The notes below the pieces were generated by a model that made no database searches, was not told the origin of the DNA, and saw only the letters and a program-made list of their open reading frames with translations. This document shows positions 25,916 through 33,516 of a stretch of 33,516 bases of DNA, one piece after another. Both the position numbers and the translations under genes were made by a program. Numbering within the stretch: the first letter of the stretch is position 1; every line of letters begins with the position of its first letter. This DNA comes from Clostridiaceae bacterium AF10-41 (GTDB lineage Bacteria > Bacillota > Clostridia > Clostridiales > Clostridiaceae): assembly GCA_027686065.1 (NCBI GenBank), contig JAQCTH010000045.1, positions 222 through 33,737 of the forward strand. Reading direction: 5' to 3'.

Positions 25916-26923
25916 ATGAAAAATTCTAAGTCGAAAATGATTCCCATAATAATAATTTTAGTATTGGTTATAAGTTTTTTAGTTTCATTTAAGAAAGTAA
26001 TAAATAAACCTTTAAACATAACAGAAGATATAGTAATAAATGTTAAAGATGGAGATAGTTTTTATAGTATAATAAATACTTTGTCAAATGAGAATAAAAT
26101 TAAAGGGGTACCTCTTATAAAACTATATGTTAAGATTTCAAGAAAAAACATAGAAGTTAAGCAAGGTGAGTATGTTCTAGAAAAGGATTTAACTGTTAGC
26201 GAATTAATAAATAAGTTAACAAGTGAATCTTCATTGAATACTGTAAAATTTACAGTTCCTGAAGGATATACAATAAACGATATAAGTGAAAAATTAGAAA
26301 AAGAAGGTATTTGTAGTAAAGAGGATTTTATTTCAGCTATAAAAGAGTATGAATTACCTAAATTTGCTAAAATGAATAGTGAAAAAAAATATAATTTAGA
26401 AGGATACTTATTTCCAGATACATATTTAATAAAAGTTGGAGAAACACCAAAAGAAATAATCACTAAGATGATTTCGAGATTTAAGGAAGTATTTGATATT
26501 GCGCTTAATGAAACAAATACGAGTATTACAAATGAAGATATAGAAACCGTTGTAAATATGGCATCTATGATAGAGAAAGAAGCAAGAATTGATGGAGAAA
26601 GACCCATTGTTGCCTCTGTGATAAGGAATAGATTAAATATCGATATGAAGCTTCAAATAGATGCAACTGTAATTTACGCTTTAGGTGAACATGTTGATAC
26701 TGTATTATACAGTCATCTAGAAACGGATTCTCCATATAATACATATAGAAATTATGGATTGCCTGTAGGGCCTATATGTAACCCAGGTTTAGAGTCTATA
26801 AAAGCAGTACTTAAGCCGACGGAAACAAACTATTTATTTTATGTTTTACAAAGTGACAGTACACATTATTTTACTGATAACTATGAAGATTTTATGGATA
26901 AGCAAGAAGAATTAGGATATTAA
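25916..26923 (+). CDS. mltG: Endolytic peptidoglycan transglycosylase MltG (YceG-like)
   Basis: The 335-residue protein has one N-terminal membrane anchor (about residues 9-26), a LysM-like segment (VNVKDGDSFYSIINTL) and the YceG catalytic domain with LEGYLFPDTYLI. The key catalytic glutamate is in MIEKEARIDGERPIVASVI, followed by DATVIYALG and SPYNTYRNYGLPVGPICNPG. It cleaves nascent glycan chains and sets their length. It is the first gene of the mltG-trmR-trhP-udk cluster, which matches B. subtilis yrrL-yrrM-yrrN/O-udk. The Shine-Dalgarno is AGGGGG. Confidence 0.95.
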   Translation: MKNSKSKMIPIIIILVLVISFLVSFKKVINKPLNITEDIVINVKDGDSFYSIINTLSNENKIKGVPLIKLYVKISRKNIEVKQGEYVLEKDLTVSELINKLTSESSLNTVKFTVPEGYTINDISEKLEKEGICSKEDFISAIKEYELPKFAKMNSEKKYNLEGYLFPDTYLIKVGETPKEIITKMISRFKEVFDIALNETNTSITNEDIETVVNMASMIEKEARIDGERPIVASVIRNRLNIDMKLQIDATVIYALGEHVDTVLYSHLETDSPYNTYRNYGLPVGPICNPGLESIKAVLKPTETNYLFYVLQSDSTHYFTDNYEDFMDKQEELGY

Positions 26924-26968
26924 ATTAAGCTTTAATTATATAAAATAATACCTATTCGGAGGAGTGAC

Positions 26969-27613
26969 ATGAGCGGAGTAACCCATGATTATATGGAAGA
27001 TTATATAAGAAATCTAATACCAGAAACTTATGATAAGTATAAGGAATTAGAAGATTTTGCAAAAGAAAATAAAGTACCTATAGCTCAGAAAGAAACTGCA
27101 AAATTTTTAGAGTTTATAGTTAGTATGAAAAAGCCTTTAAAAATTTTAGAGCTAGGAACAGCTATAGGATATTCAGCAATTTTGATGTATGAAGCTTCAG
27201 GAACAAAACCAAGTATTACTACTATAGAACGTGATGAAAGTATGATAAAATATGCTAGAGAAAATTTTGAAAGATATAATCTTACTGAGAAAATAGATAT
27301 TAAAGAAGGAGATTGTTTAGAAATTTTAGAAAGATTAACAGAACCTTATGATTTAATATTTATGGATGCAGGAAAAGGGCATTATAATCATTTTTTACCA
27401 CATTGTTTAAGATTATTAAAGGATGATGGAATTATAGTAGCAGATAATGTTTTATTCAGGGGTATGGTTGCATGCGATGAATTAGTAAAAAGAAGAAAGA
27501 TAACAATAGTAAAAAGAATGAGAGAATATTTAGAGTTAGTATCTAAGGATAAAAACTTAATTACTTCTGTAATACCAATGGGGGATGGAATTGCAGTGAC
27601 TAAAAGGAGGTAA
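26969..27613 (+). CDS. trmR: SAM-dependent O-methyltransferase, likely tRNA ho5U34 methyltransferase
   Basis: The 214-residue methyltransferase has motif I LELGTAIGYSAI, an acidic residue after strand 2 (TTIERDE), and the metal/SAM region IFMDAGKGHYNHF of the class I O-methyltransferase (COMT-like) family. In B. subtilis the gene at this position (yrrM, trmR) methylates 5-hydroxyuridine at wobble U34 to 5-methoxyuridine. The next gene here is the U32 protein that makes that substrate, which supports the same function. GGAGGAG precedes the ATG. The stop is 3 nt from the next start. Confidence 0.9.
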   Translation: MSGVTHDYMEDYIRNLIPETYDKYKELEDFAKENKVPIAQKETAKFLEFIVSMKKPLKILELGTAIGYSAILMYEASGTKPSITTIERDESMIKYARENFERYNLTEKIDIKEGDCLEILERLTEPYDLIFMDAGKGHYNHFLPHCLRLLKDDGIIVADNVLFRGMVACDELVKRRKITIVKRMREYLELVSKDKNLITSVIPMGDGIAVTKRR

Positions 27614-27616
27614 ATT

Positions 27617-28852
27617 ATGAATAAACCAGAGATTTTAGCACCAGCAGGTAGCCTAGAGAAATTAAAAATAGCAATAGATTTTGGAGCAGATGCCGTATAT
27701 ATAGGTGGAGGAAGACTTAACCTAAGAGCATTTTCAGATAACTTTACTAATGAAGAAATGGCTGAAGGTGTAAAGTATTGTCATGAAAGAGGCAAAAAGC
27801 TATATGTAACTATGAACGTATTTCCAAGAAATCATGATTTAAAAGGTGTAGAAGAATATATTAAAGGTTTATATGACTTAGGAGTAGATGCGATTATAGT
27901 TGCGGATCCATCCATAGTAATGGCAGCTAAAATGGCAGCGCCAGATTTAGAAATTCATCTAAGTACTCAAGCTAATACAGTTAATTGGATGGCAACCAAA
28001 TTTTGGTATGAGCAAGGTGTTAAAAGAGTTGTTTTAGCTAGAGAGTTAACATTTAATGAAATTAATGTTATAAAAGAAAATATTCCAGAAGGCTGTGAAT
28101 TAGAAGTATTTATACACGGGTCAATGTGTATAGCATATTCAGGAAGATGTCTTATTTCAAATTATATGTTGGGAAGAGATGCAAATAAGGGAATATGTTC
28201 TAATGCATGTAGATATAAATATTATTTAGTAGAAGAAACTAGGCCAGGTGAATATTATCCAGTAGTAGAAGATGATAATGGTACATATATAATGAACTCA
28301 AAGGATTTATGTATGATAAAACACATTCCAGAACTTATTAAAAGTGGAGTTCATTCTCTTAAGATTGAAGGTAGAATGAAAAGTGAATTCTATGTGGCAT
28401 CTACTGTAAAAGCATATAGAGAAGCTGTAGATTCTTATTTTGAAGATCCTGCAAATTATGAGTTCAAGCAAGAGTGGATGGATATATTATTAAAAATAAG
28501 TCATAGACAATATCATACAGGATTTTTCCTTGGAAAAACTGGAGAACAAAATTACGATGTGTCTTCTTATGTAAGAGATTATGATATAGTAGGAATAGTT
28601 CAAAGCTATGATCCTGACACTAAGGAAGCAATAATTCTTCAAAAAAATAGAGTGTTTGAAGATGATGAAGTTGAAGTTTTAAGAGCTCGCACTCCTAATT
28701 TTAATGTGAAACTTAGTGAAATGTTTGATATAGAAAAGGAAGTTGAAACCAATGTTGCAAATAGAGCACATATGATATTTAAGGTTAAGGTTGAAACTCC
28801 ATTAAAAGAAAAGGATATGTTAATTAAAGGGAAAAAAGTTTTAGAGCTGTAG
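27617..28852 (+). CDS. trhP: U32 family tRNA hydroxylase (peptidase U32 fold)
   Basis: The 411-residue protein has the U32 signature around 155-200. Four cysteines, C171, C178, C194 and C198, in EVFIHGSMCIAYSGRC and GICSNACRYKY, are expected to hold a Fe-S cluster in the TrhP/RlhA group. N-terminal PEILAPAGSLEKLKIAIDFGADAVY is also typical. Bacterial TrhP makes 5-hydroxyuridine at tRNA position 34, using prephenate in E. coli. It lies 3 nt after trmR and supplies its substrate. B. subtilis has two tandem copies (trhP1/trhP2); here only one gene is present. AAAGGAGG precedes the ATG. Confidence 0.92.
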   Translation: MNKPEILAPAGSLEKLKIAIDFGADAVYIGGGRLNLRAFSDNFTNEEMAEGVKYCHERGKKLYVTMNVFPRNHDLKGVEEYIKGLYDLGVDAIIVADPSIVMAAKMAAPDLEIHLSTQANTVNWMATKFWYEQGVKRVVLARELTFNEINVIKENIPEGCELEVFIHGSMCIAYSGRCLISNYMLGRDANKGICSNACRYKYYLVEETRPGEYYPVVEDDNGTYIMNSKDLCMIKHIPELIKSGVHSLKIEGRMKSEFYVASTVKAYREAVDSYFEDPANYEFKQEWMDILLKISHRQYHTGFFLGKTGEQNYDVSSYVRDYDIVGIVQSYDPDTKEAIILQKNRVFEDDEVEVLRARTPNFNVKLSEMFDIEKEVETNVANRAHMIFKVKVETPLKEKDMLIKGKKVLEL

Positions 28853-28873
28853 ACATAAGAAGGAGGAACTATA

Positions 28874-29491
28874 ATGAATAAGCCAATTTTAATTGGAATA
28901 ACTGGCGGAACAGGATCAGGAAAAAGCAGTATTGCAGATGCTATTTATTCAAGCTTTTCAAATGAATGTATTGCGATGATACAGCAAGATATGTATTATA
29001 AAGATCAGAGTTATTTATCTATGGAAGAAAGAGTAAAAACCAATTATGATCATCCAAGAGCTTTTGATAATGATTTACTAATTAAACACTTAAGTGATTT
29101 AATTAATGGAATAGCTATTGATAAGCCCATTTATGATTTTTCAAATCATAATAGAGCTAAAGAGACAGTGAGAATAGAGCCAAAGGATATTATAATTGTT
29201 GAAGGTATATTAGTATTAGAAGATGAAAGACTTAGAGAATTGTTAGACATAAAAGTTTATGTTGATACTGATGCAGATATAAGAATTTTAAGAAGATTAG
29301 TAAGAGATATAAATGAAAGAGGCAGAACTGTAGATTCAGTTATTAGTCAATATTTAGATGTTGTAAGACCTATGCATATGCAGTTTACAGAGCCAACAAA
29401 GAGATATGCAGACATTATAGTTCCAGAAGGTGGACAAAATAAAGTAGCAATAGATATACTTGTAACTAAAATAAAAGATATATTAAAATAG
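28874..29491 (+). CDS. udk: Uridine kinase
   Basis: The 205-residue P-loop kinase phosphorylates uridine and cytidine in pyrimidine salvage. Visible are Walker [10 protein letters not shown] (11-19), [11 protein letters not shown], the nucleoside-binding [30 protein letters not shown] and the lid region [12 protein letters not shown]. Length is normal. AAGGAGGA precedes the ATG. It ends in the 18-bp hairpin that overlaps the Shine-Dalgarno of the next gene. Confidence 0.96.
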   Translation: MNKPILIGITGGTGSGKSSIADAIYSSFSNECIAMIQQDMYYKDQSYLSMEERVKTNYDHPRAFDNDLLIKHLSDLINGIAIDKPIYDFSNHNRAKETVRIEPKDIIIVEGILVLEDERLRELLDIKVYVDTDADIRILRRLVRDINERGRTVDSVISQYLDVVRPMHMQFTEPTKRYADIIVPEGGQNKVAIDILVTKIKDILK

Positions 29492-29505
29492 AAAAAAGTG
29501 TATAG

Positions 29506-29551
29506 AAAACACCTCCCTAGGCTAGAATTAAGCCTAGGGAGGTGTTTTTTT
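29506..29551 (+). terminator. Terminator hairpin of udk whose 3' arm is the Shine-Dalgarno of the PBP gene
   Basis: Arms 29506-29523 and 29531-29548 pair perfectly over 18 bp around a 7-nt loop, and the T-run extends to 29551. The 3' arm contains GGGAGGTG (29537-29544), the only Shine-Dalgarno for the TTG start at 29550. The hairpin should therefore stop transcription and, in read-through RNA, hide the ribosome binding site. Confidence 0.88.
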
Positions 29552-31166
29552 GATTAGAGGGAAAAATAAGATAGATTTAAAAAGAGTGTTAATAATAATG
29601 GGGATTTACTTTCTGGTTATTTCTTTATTATCAATAAGATTATATATTCTTCAGATACATCCATCATCAAAGGTTTCAGGAGAAATGAATAATTATCAAT
29701 CTGAAAATCTATCTCAGATGAAGTATAGAATCTTTGACACTAACGGAAAAGATATGATGGATTACAATAAAAAATATATTGTTATATTAGATACTAAACC
29801 ATTTATGTTGAATAATTATGAAGAGACATTGGAAGATTTAATGGCTTTAAATTTTATAATGAAGTCAGAAGACAAGAATTTTAATTATTCAGAAGTAATG
29901 AAGGATGATGGTAAAATATATTATACTGTAAGTGAAGAAACTTATAATAAAGTTAATAAATTAAAAAATATAAAAGGAATATATACTTATATTTATGATG
30001 AAGTGGATACAAAAGAAGCTTGGAAAACAAGTAATTTTTTAGCTAATATAAATGAAGATAATATTATAGAAAATTCTTTAGAAGAAAATTTATATACGTA
30101 TCTAAAAGAAAATAGTTATCCACAAGCAAAGTTTTATTTAGATGATAAAGCAACATATGGAGATGGAGAAGTAACTTTAGAAGAAAATAATAATATAAGA
30201 TTAACAGTAAATGAAGAATGGGAAGATAAAATAAGAGAAATATTGAAGAAGGAAAGTTATTCTTTCTTAAAAAATGTAGGAGTTGTAGTATCAGAAGTAG
30301 AAACAGGAAAAATAAGATCCATGGTTCAAAAAGATGAAACTCAAGCAAATGTCAATTTAGGAATAGAGCAATTAGGATATGAGCCAGGATCGATTTTTAA
30401 AGTTATAACAGAAACTATAGCTTTAGATAAAGGTTTAATAAGGCATGATGATGTTTTTGCTTGCACAGGAGAGATATGCCAAAAAAATGGAAAGCCTTAT
30501 GCACATGGATATCTATCTGTAGAGGATGCGCTAAAGATATCATGTAACGATGTATTTGCGAAAGTAGGGACAAAAGTTGGGTATGAAGAAATGATGAAGT
30601 ATCTAGAAAAAATGGGGTTATTTCAAAGTGTATTGAATGTAAAGGGAGAAAATAGAAATGAAGCCTCAGGAGTAAAACCTACTGTAGAAAATAGTATGAA
30701 TAATATATCTATTGGGCAGACAATAATGGTTACACCTGTGCAAATGGCAGGATTATATAATACAGTGGTTAATGACGGAATTTATATAAAACCTTCAATA
30801 GTCGAGGCTATAATAGATAATAAAGATAATATAGTGAAAGAATTTCCTCATGAACAAGTAAGAGTATTTAGTCAAACTTCAGCTAAAATAGCTCAAGAAA
30901 CAATGTCAAAAGTAATATGGGAAGGTTCTGGGTTTGAAGCAAAGGTAGAAGGGGTCAATATTGGCGGAAAAACAGGGACTTCAACAGGGACTGGAGGTAC
31001 AAATCATGGATGGTTTGCAGGATATTTCGAAAAGGATGGTAAGAAGTACACTATAGTTGTTATTGCACCTAATATAGGGGAAAAGCATCCTGATGGAAGA
31101 GAACTTGGTGGAGGAAATACTGGAGCCCCTATATTTAGAGAGATAGTCACTGAATTAGCTAAATAG
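29550..31166 (+). CDS. Class B penicillin-binding protein (transpeptidase), PBP4b-like by position
   Basis: The 538-residue protein has a short basic cytoplasmic end, one membrane anchor (about 13-33), an N-terminal pedestal that is small for class B PBPs, and a transpeptidase domain. The active-site motifs are S281-x-x-K284 (EPGSIFKV), S331-C-N333 and K474-T-G476 (GGKTGTSTGTGG). No PASTA repeats. In B. subtilis the gene after udk/greA is pbpI (yrrR), the mother-cell PBP4b of sporulation, and here the next gene is sigK. The TTG start at 29550 is supported by GGAGGTG and by the basic-then-hydrophobic N-terminus; ATG 29601 would fall inside the membrane helix. Confidence 0.9.
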   Translation: MIRGKNKIDLKRVLIIMGIYFLVISLLSIRLYILQIHPSSKVSGEMNNYQSENLSQMKYRIFDTNGKDMMDYNKKYIVILDTKPFMLNNYEETLEDLMALNFIMKSEDKNFNYSEVMKDDGKIYYTVSEETYNKVNKLKNIKGIYTYIYDEVDTKEAWKTSNFLANINEDNIIENSLEENLYTYLKENSYPQAKFYLDDKATYGDGEVTLEENNNIRLTVNEEWEDKIREILKKESYSFLKNVGVVVSEVETGKIRSMVQKDETQANVNLGIEQLGYEPGSIFKVITETIALDKGLIRHDDVFACTGEICQKNGKPYAHGYLSVEDALKISCNDVFAKVGTKVGYEEMMKYLEKMGLFQSVLNVKGENRNEASGVKPTVENSMNNISIGQTIMVTPVQMAGLYNTVVNDGIYIKPSIVEAIIDNKDNIVKEFPHEQVRVFSQTSAKIAQETMSKVIWEGSGFEAKVEGVNIGGKTGTSTGTGGTNHGWFAGYFEKDGKKYTIVVIAPNIGEKHPDGRELGGGNTGAPIFREIVTELAK

Positions 31167-31199
31167 AATGCTATAAATATGAAATTGATTATGAAATAA

Positions 31200-31240
31200 A
31201 AAAAGTGTTATAGATTATATAATTTATAGCACTTTTTAAT
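31200..31240 (+). terminator. Terminator of the PBP gene
   Basis: aaaaagtg...tata (31200-31212) pairs with tata...cacttttt (31225-31237) over 13 bp with one G-U pair. Confidence 0.82.
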
Positions 31241-31302
31241 ATAAGAGATAAATCAATTTATATAAATAAAAATATTCCAACTTTATTTTAAAAAACACAA
31301 GC

Positions 31303-31329
31303 AATATTTTTGAATTTCTTCATATTATA
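31303..31329 (+). promoter_or_regulatory. Possible sporulation promoter of sigK
   Basis: CATATTATA (31321-31329) matches the sigma-K -10 form CATAnnnTA and partly the sigma-E form. AATATT (31303-31308) resembles a sigma-E -35, with somewhat short spacing. Tentative. Confidence 0.4.
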
Positions 31330-31356
31330 TAATAAGCACTACTAGGAGGAAGTTCT

Positions 31357-32052
31357 GTGTTTTTTTTATCTAATATTATAGAACTGTTATGCAATTCAGT
31401 ATTTTTAACTGGATACATAACGGGCAATAATACATTTCCAAAACCACTTGATGAAGAAGAAGAAGAGCAATATTTAAAACTTTTGAAAAATGGAGACAAA
31501 GAGGCGAAAAGTATTTTAATAGAGAGAAATCTTAGATTAGTAGCACATATAGTTAAAAAGTACAATTTTCCAAATAAAGATATAGATGAATTAATATCAA
31601 TAGGAACAGTTGGACTTATAAAGGCAATAGATTCTTTTGACTCATCAAAGGGAACTAGATTAGCTACTTATGCATCAAGATGTATAGAAAATGAAATATT
31701 AATGCTTTTTAGAAACAACAAAAAACAAAAAAATGAAGTTTATTTACAAGATCCAATTGGAATGGATAAAGAAGGAAATGAAATATGTTTAATAGATGTC
31801 TTAAGTAGCGAAAAAGATTCTGTTTTAGAGAAGGTTGAAAGTAACCTTCAAATAAAACAACTATATAATAAGATAGGGGTTTCATTAAGTGAAAGAGAAG
31901 GTGAAATATTGAAGATGAGATATGGTCTTATAGATGGAAGGTGTAGGACTCAAAGAGAAATAGCTGCATTACTTGGGATTTCAAGATCATATGTTTCAAG
32001 GATAGAGAAAAAAGCTTTAAAAAAATTAAAAAAAGAGCTATCGTCCAAATAA
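31357..32052 (+). CDS. sigK: Sporulation sigma factor sigma-K, intact pro-form
   Basis: The 231-residue sigma-70 family factor directs mother-cell sporulation genes. It has a hydrophobic pro-sequence (about residues 1-20, NIIELLCNSVFLTGYI) before the conserved FPKPL, as in pro-sigma-K that is cleaved in the membrane. Region 2 is ERNLRLVAHIVKKY, GTVGLIKAIDSFD and RLATYASRCIENEILM; region 4 ends QREIAALLGISRSYVSRIEKKALKKL. The gene is continuous, with no skin element. The start is GTG 31357, 6 nt after AGGAGGA. It follows a PBP4b-like gene and precedes pilT. Confidence 0.95.
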   Translation: MFFLSNIIELLCNSVFLTGYITGNNTFPKPLDEEEEEQYLKLLKNGDKEAKSILIERNLRLVAHIVKKYNFPNKDIDELISIGTVGLIKAIDSFDSSKGTRLATYASRCIENEILMLFRNNKKQKNEVYLQDPIGMDKEGNEICLIDVLSSEKDSVLEKVESNLQIKQLYNKIGVSLSEREGEILKMRYGLIDGRCRTQREIAALLGISRSYVSRIEKKALKKLKKELSSK

Positions 32053-32105
32053 AAAATATATAAATATGCTTCATGTTGAAATATTATGCAATATAAAGAA
32101 GGAAT

Positions 32106-32134
32106 ATGAAAAGTTTTATCGAATATGTTAAAAT
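32106..32134 (+). promoter_or_regulatory. Putative pilT promoter with extended -10
   Basis: ATGAAA (32106-32111), a 17-bp spacer, TAAAAT (32129-32134) preceded by TGn. The start would be near 32141. Confidence 0.5.
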
Positions 32135-32168
32135 GTATACAGTTTAGCAACATGGAGGATATAGAGTA

Positions 32169-33224
32169 ATGTATGTATTGAATGATTTATTAAATGAGAC
32201 AATAGAGAAAGGCGCATCAGATCTACATTTAACAGTTGGACTAGCACCGACGATAAGAGTTAATGGAAAATTAATAAAATTAGGAACAGAAAAATTAATG
32301 CCAAATGCATTAAGAGATTTCGCAAAAGAAATATTAGGAGATAATTTTGAATTATATAATAAAACAGGCGAAATGGATACATCTTATTCTATATCAGGAA
32401 CTGGTAGATTTAGAGTTAATGTGTTCAAACAAAGAAATAGTGATGCTATTGCAATAAGAGTAATTGCATTAAAAATACCTACTTTAGACGAATTAAAACA
32501 TCCTAAAGTAATAAAAGATATGATTCAGAAGCAAAGGGGATTAGTATTAGTTACTGGCCCTACTGGAAGTGGAAAAAGCACAACATTAGCTGCAATGATA
32601 AATGAAATTAATAATACAAGAGAAGCGCATATTATAACATTAGAGGATCCGATAGAGTATCTTCATAAGCATAATAATTGTATAATCAATCAAAGGGAAA
32701 TAGGAAAGGATAGCAACAGCTATCAAAGTGCACTAAAAGCTATTTTAAGAGAAGATCCAGATGTTATACTTGTAGGGGAGATGAGAGACCTTGAAACTAT
32801 TTCTATTGCGATAACTGCAGCAGAAACTGGTCATTTAGTATTCTCCACACTACATACAATAGGAGCTGCTAAAACCATAGATAGAGTAATAGATGTTTTT
32901 CCACCACATCAACAACAACAAATAAGAATACAATTAGCAGCTGTATTACAAGGTGTTATATCACAACAATTAGTACCTAATGAAGATAACAATGGAAGAG
33001 TTGCAGCCTTAGAAATAATGACTACAACTCCAGGAATTCAGAATCTAATTAGAGAAGGTAAAACGCATCAAATAGAATCAGCTATTCAAACTGGTGGGAA
33101 GTATGGTATGAAGACTATGGATATGGCATTGGCAGAATTATATAAAAGAAGAGTAATAAGTGGAGAAACTGCATTAACATATTCAGTTGATAGAGAAACT
33201 ATAAAAAGAATTATGATGTTATAA
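32169..33224 (+). CDS. pilT: Type IV pilus retraction ATPase PilT
   Basis: The 351-residue hexameric ATPase drives pilus retraction and twitching or gliding. The N-terminal PAS-like domain (LNETIEKGASDLHLTVG) is followed by Walker A GPTGSGKST (130-138), the Asp box (ITLEDPIEYLH), Walker B VILVGEMRD, the His box HLVFSTLHT and the C-terminal AIRAG-like region. It lies outside any pil cluster, which is common for clostridial pilT. The Shine-Dalgarno GGAGGAT is 10 nt from the ATG. A terminator follows. Confidence 0.94.
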   Translation: MYVLNDLLNETIEKGASDLHLTVGLAPTIRVNGKLIKLGTEKLMPNALRDFAKEILGDNFELYNKTGEMDTSYSISGTGRFRVNVFKQRNSDAIAIRVIALKIPTLDELKHPKVIKDMIQKQRGLVLVTGPTGSGKSTTLAAMINEINNTREAHIITLEDPIEYLHKHNNCIINQREIGKDSNSYQSALKAILREDPDVILVGEMRDLETISIAITAAETGHLVFSTLHTIGAAKTIDRVIDVFPPHQQQQIRIQLAAVLQGVISQQLVPNEDNNGRVAALEIMTTTPGIQNLIREGKTHQIESAIQTGGKYGMKTMDMALAELYKRRVISGETALTYSVDRETIKRIMML

Positions 33225-33233
33225 AAAAGAATT

Positions 33234-33259
33234 AAAAACAGAGTTAATCTCTGTTTTTT
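33234..33259 (+). terminator. Terminator of pilT
   Basis: Perfect 10-bp stem aaaaacagag (33234-33243) / ctctgttttt (33249-33258) with a 5-nt loop and T-run. Confidence 0.88.
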
Positions 33260-33516
33260 ATTCTTTAAAAATTTATAAAAACTTACTTTATAAAAAACTT
33301 TTCTTTTTTTTATTAAAATTTATAAAATAATATAAGTTAAGAGAGGAAATTTAAAATCTCTGTTGAATATAAGATTTATAAATATTTTTTAAATAGATTT
33401 AATAATTAATAATAAGAGATATTTATATTATAAAATTTAAAGGGAGTGTTTATTTAGGTTAATACATATGATTTAGTTGAAATTTATTATAATAGAAAGT
33501 AAAAGGTTGAGTTATT
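33260..33516. other. A+T-rich noncoding end of window
   Basis: 257 bp with no credible ORF on either strand. A TATAAT at 33488-33493 could be the -10 of a gene beyond the window, but no good -35 was found. Confidence 0.4.

Noticed and set aside
26062..26607. 181-residue antisense ORF in mltG
   Set aside because: Lies wholly inside mltG on the opposite strand, low-complexity composition, no Shine-Dalgarno.
31357..32052. Skin-like element interrupting sigK
   Set aside because: The sigK frame is continuous from pro-sequence to region 4, with no recombinase or att-like repeats nearby.

Overview
The window is low-GC chromosomal DNA from a spore-forming Firmicute, almost certainly Clostridium sensu stricto. 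The evidence is the A+T-rich codon use and intergenic DNA, an uninterrupted sporulation sigma-K gene, an exosporium-type collagen-like protein, a two-domain AdhE and a T-box in front of alaS. The gene order rarA - iscR - iscS - iscU - mnmA - alaS - ireB - ruvX - DUF1292 - mltG - trmR - trhP - udk - class B PBP closely parallels the yrv/yrr region of Bacillus subtilis. No rRNA, tRNA, insertion sequence, prophage or CRISPR array was seen.

Region 1 (1-7670) is accessory. It holds the 3' end of a collagen-like BclA-type gene, two minus-strand genes (a GidA/TrmFO-like flavoprotein with a four-cysteine cluster and a stand-alone NIF3/CutA-like domain protein), a small DUF3592-like membrane protein, MgtC, a MarR regulator and a HutP-family RNA-binding regulator. 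These are followed by an ABC importer operon of the TrpXYZ type. The substrate-binding gene of that importer has lost its signal peptide through an apparent short-homology deletion, while the permease and ATPase genes are intact. Its leader contains a 12-bp long-range inverted repeat and closely spaced UAG triplets, the kind of sequence HutP recognises, one gene downstream of hutP.

Region 2 (7670-11271) holds adhE behind a near-consensus promoter with up to three Rex-like (NADH-responsive) operators, then a small lipoprotein gene.

Region 3 (11305-20342) holds rarA, the Fe-S and tRNA thiolation operon iscR-iscS-iscU-mnmA, a PRC-barrel protein, an AI-2E family membrane protein, and alaS under an alanine-specific T-box with a perfect consensus promoter.

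Region 4 (20343-33516) is core housekeeping: ireB, ruvX, DUF1292, a Fur-family regulator, rnjA, typA, mltG, the tRNA wobble-uridine pair trmR/trhP, udk, a PBP4b-like class B PBP, sigK and pilT. The most unusual regulatory arrangement lies between udk and the PBP gene: an 18-bp terminator hairpin whose 3' arm is also the Shine-Dalgarno sequence of the PBP gene, with its TTG start at the end of the U-run.

I found no wholly new multi-gene system. The best leads are the HutP/leader/truncated-transporter region (4430-5932), the terminator/SD hairpin (29506-29552), and the tandem Rex operators (7763-7929).
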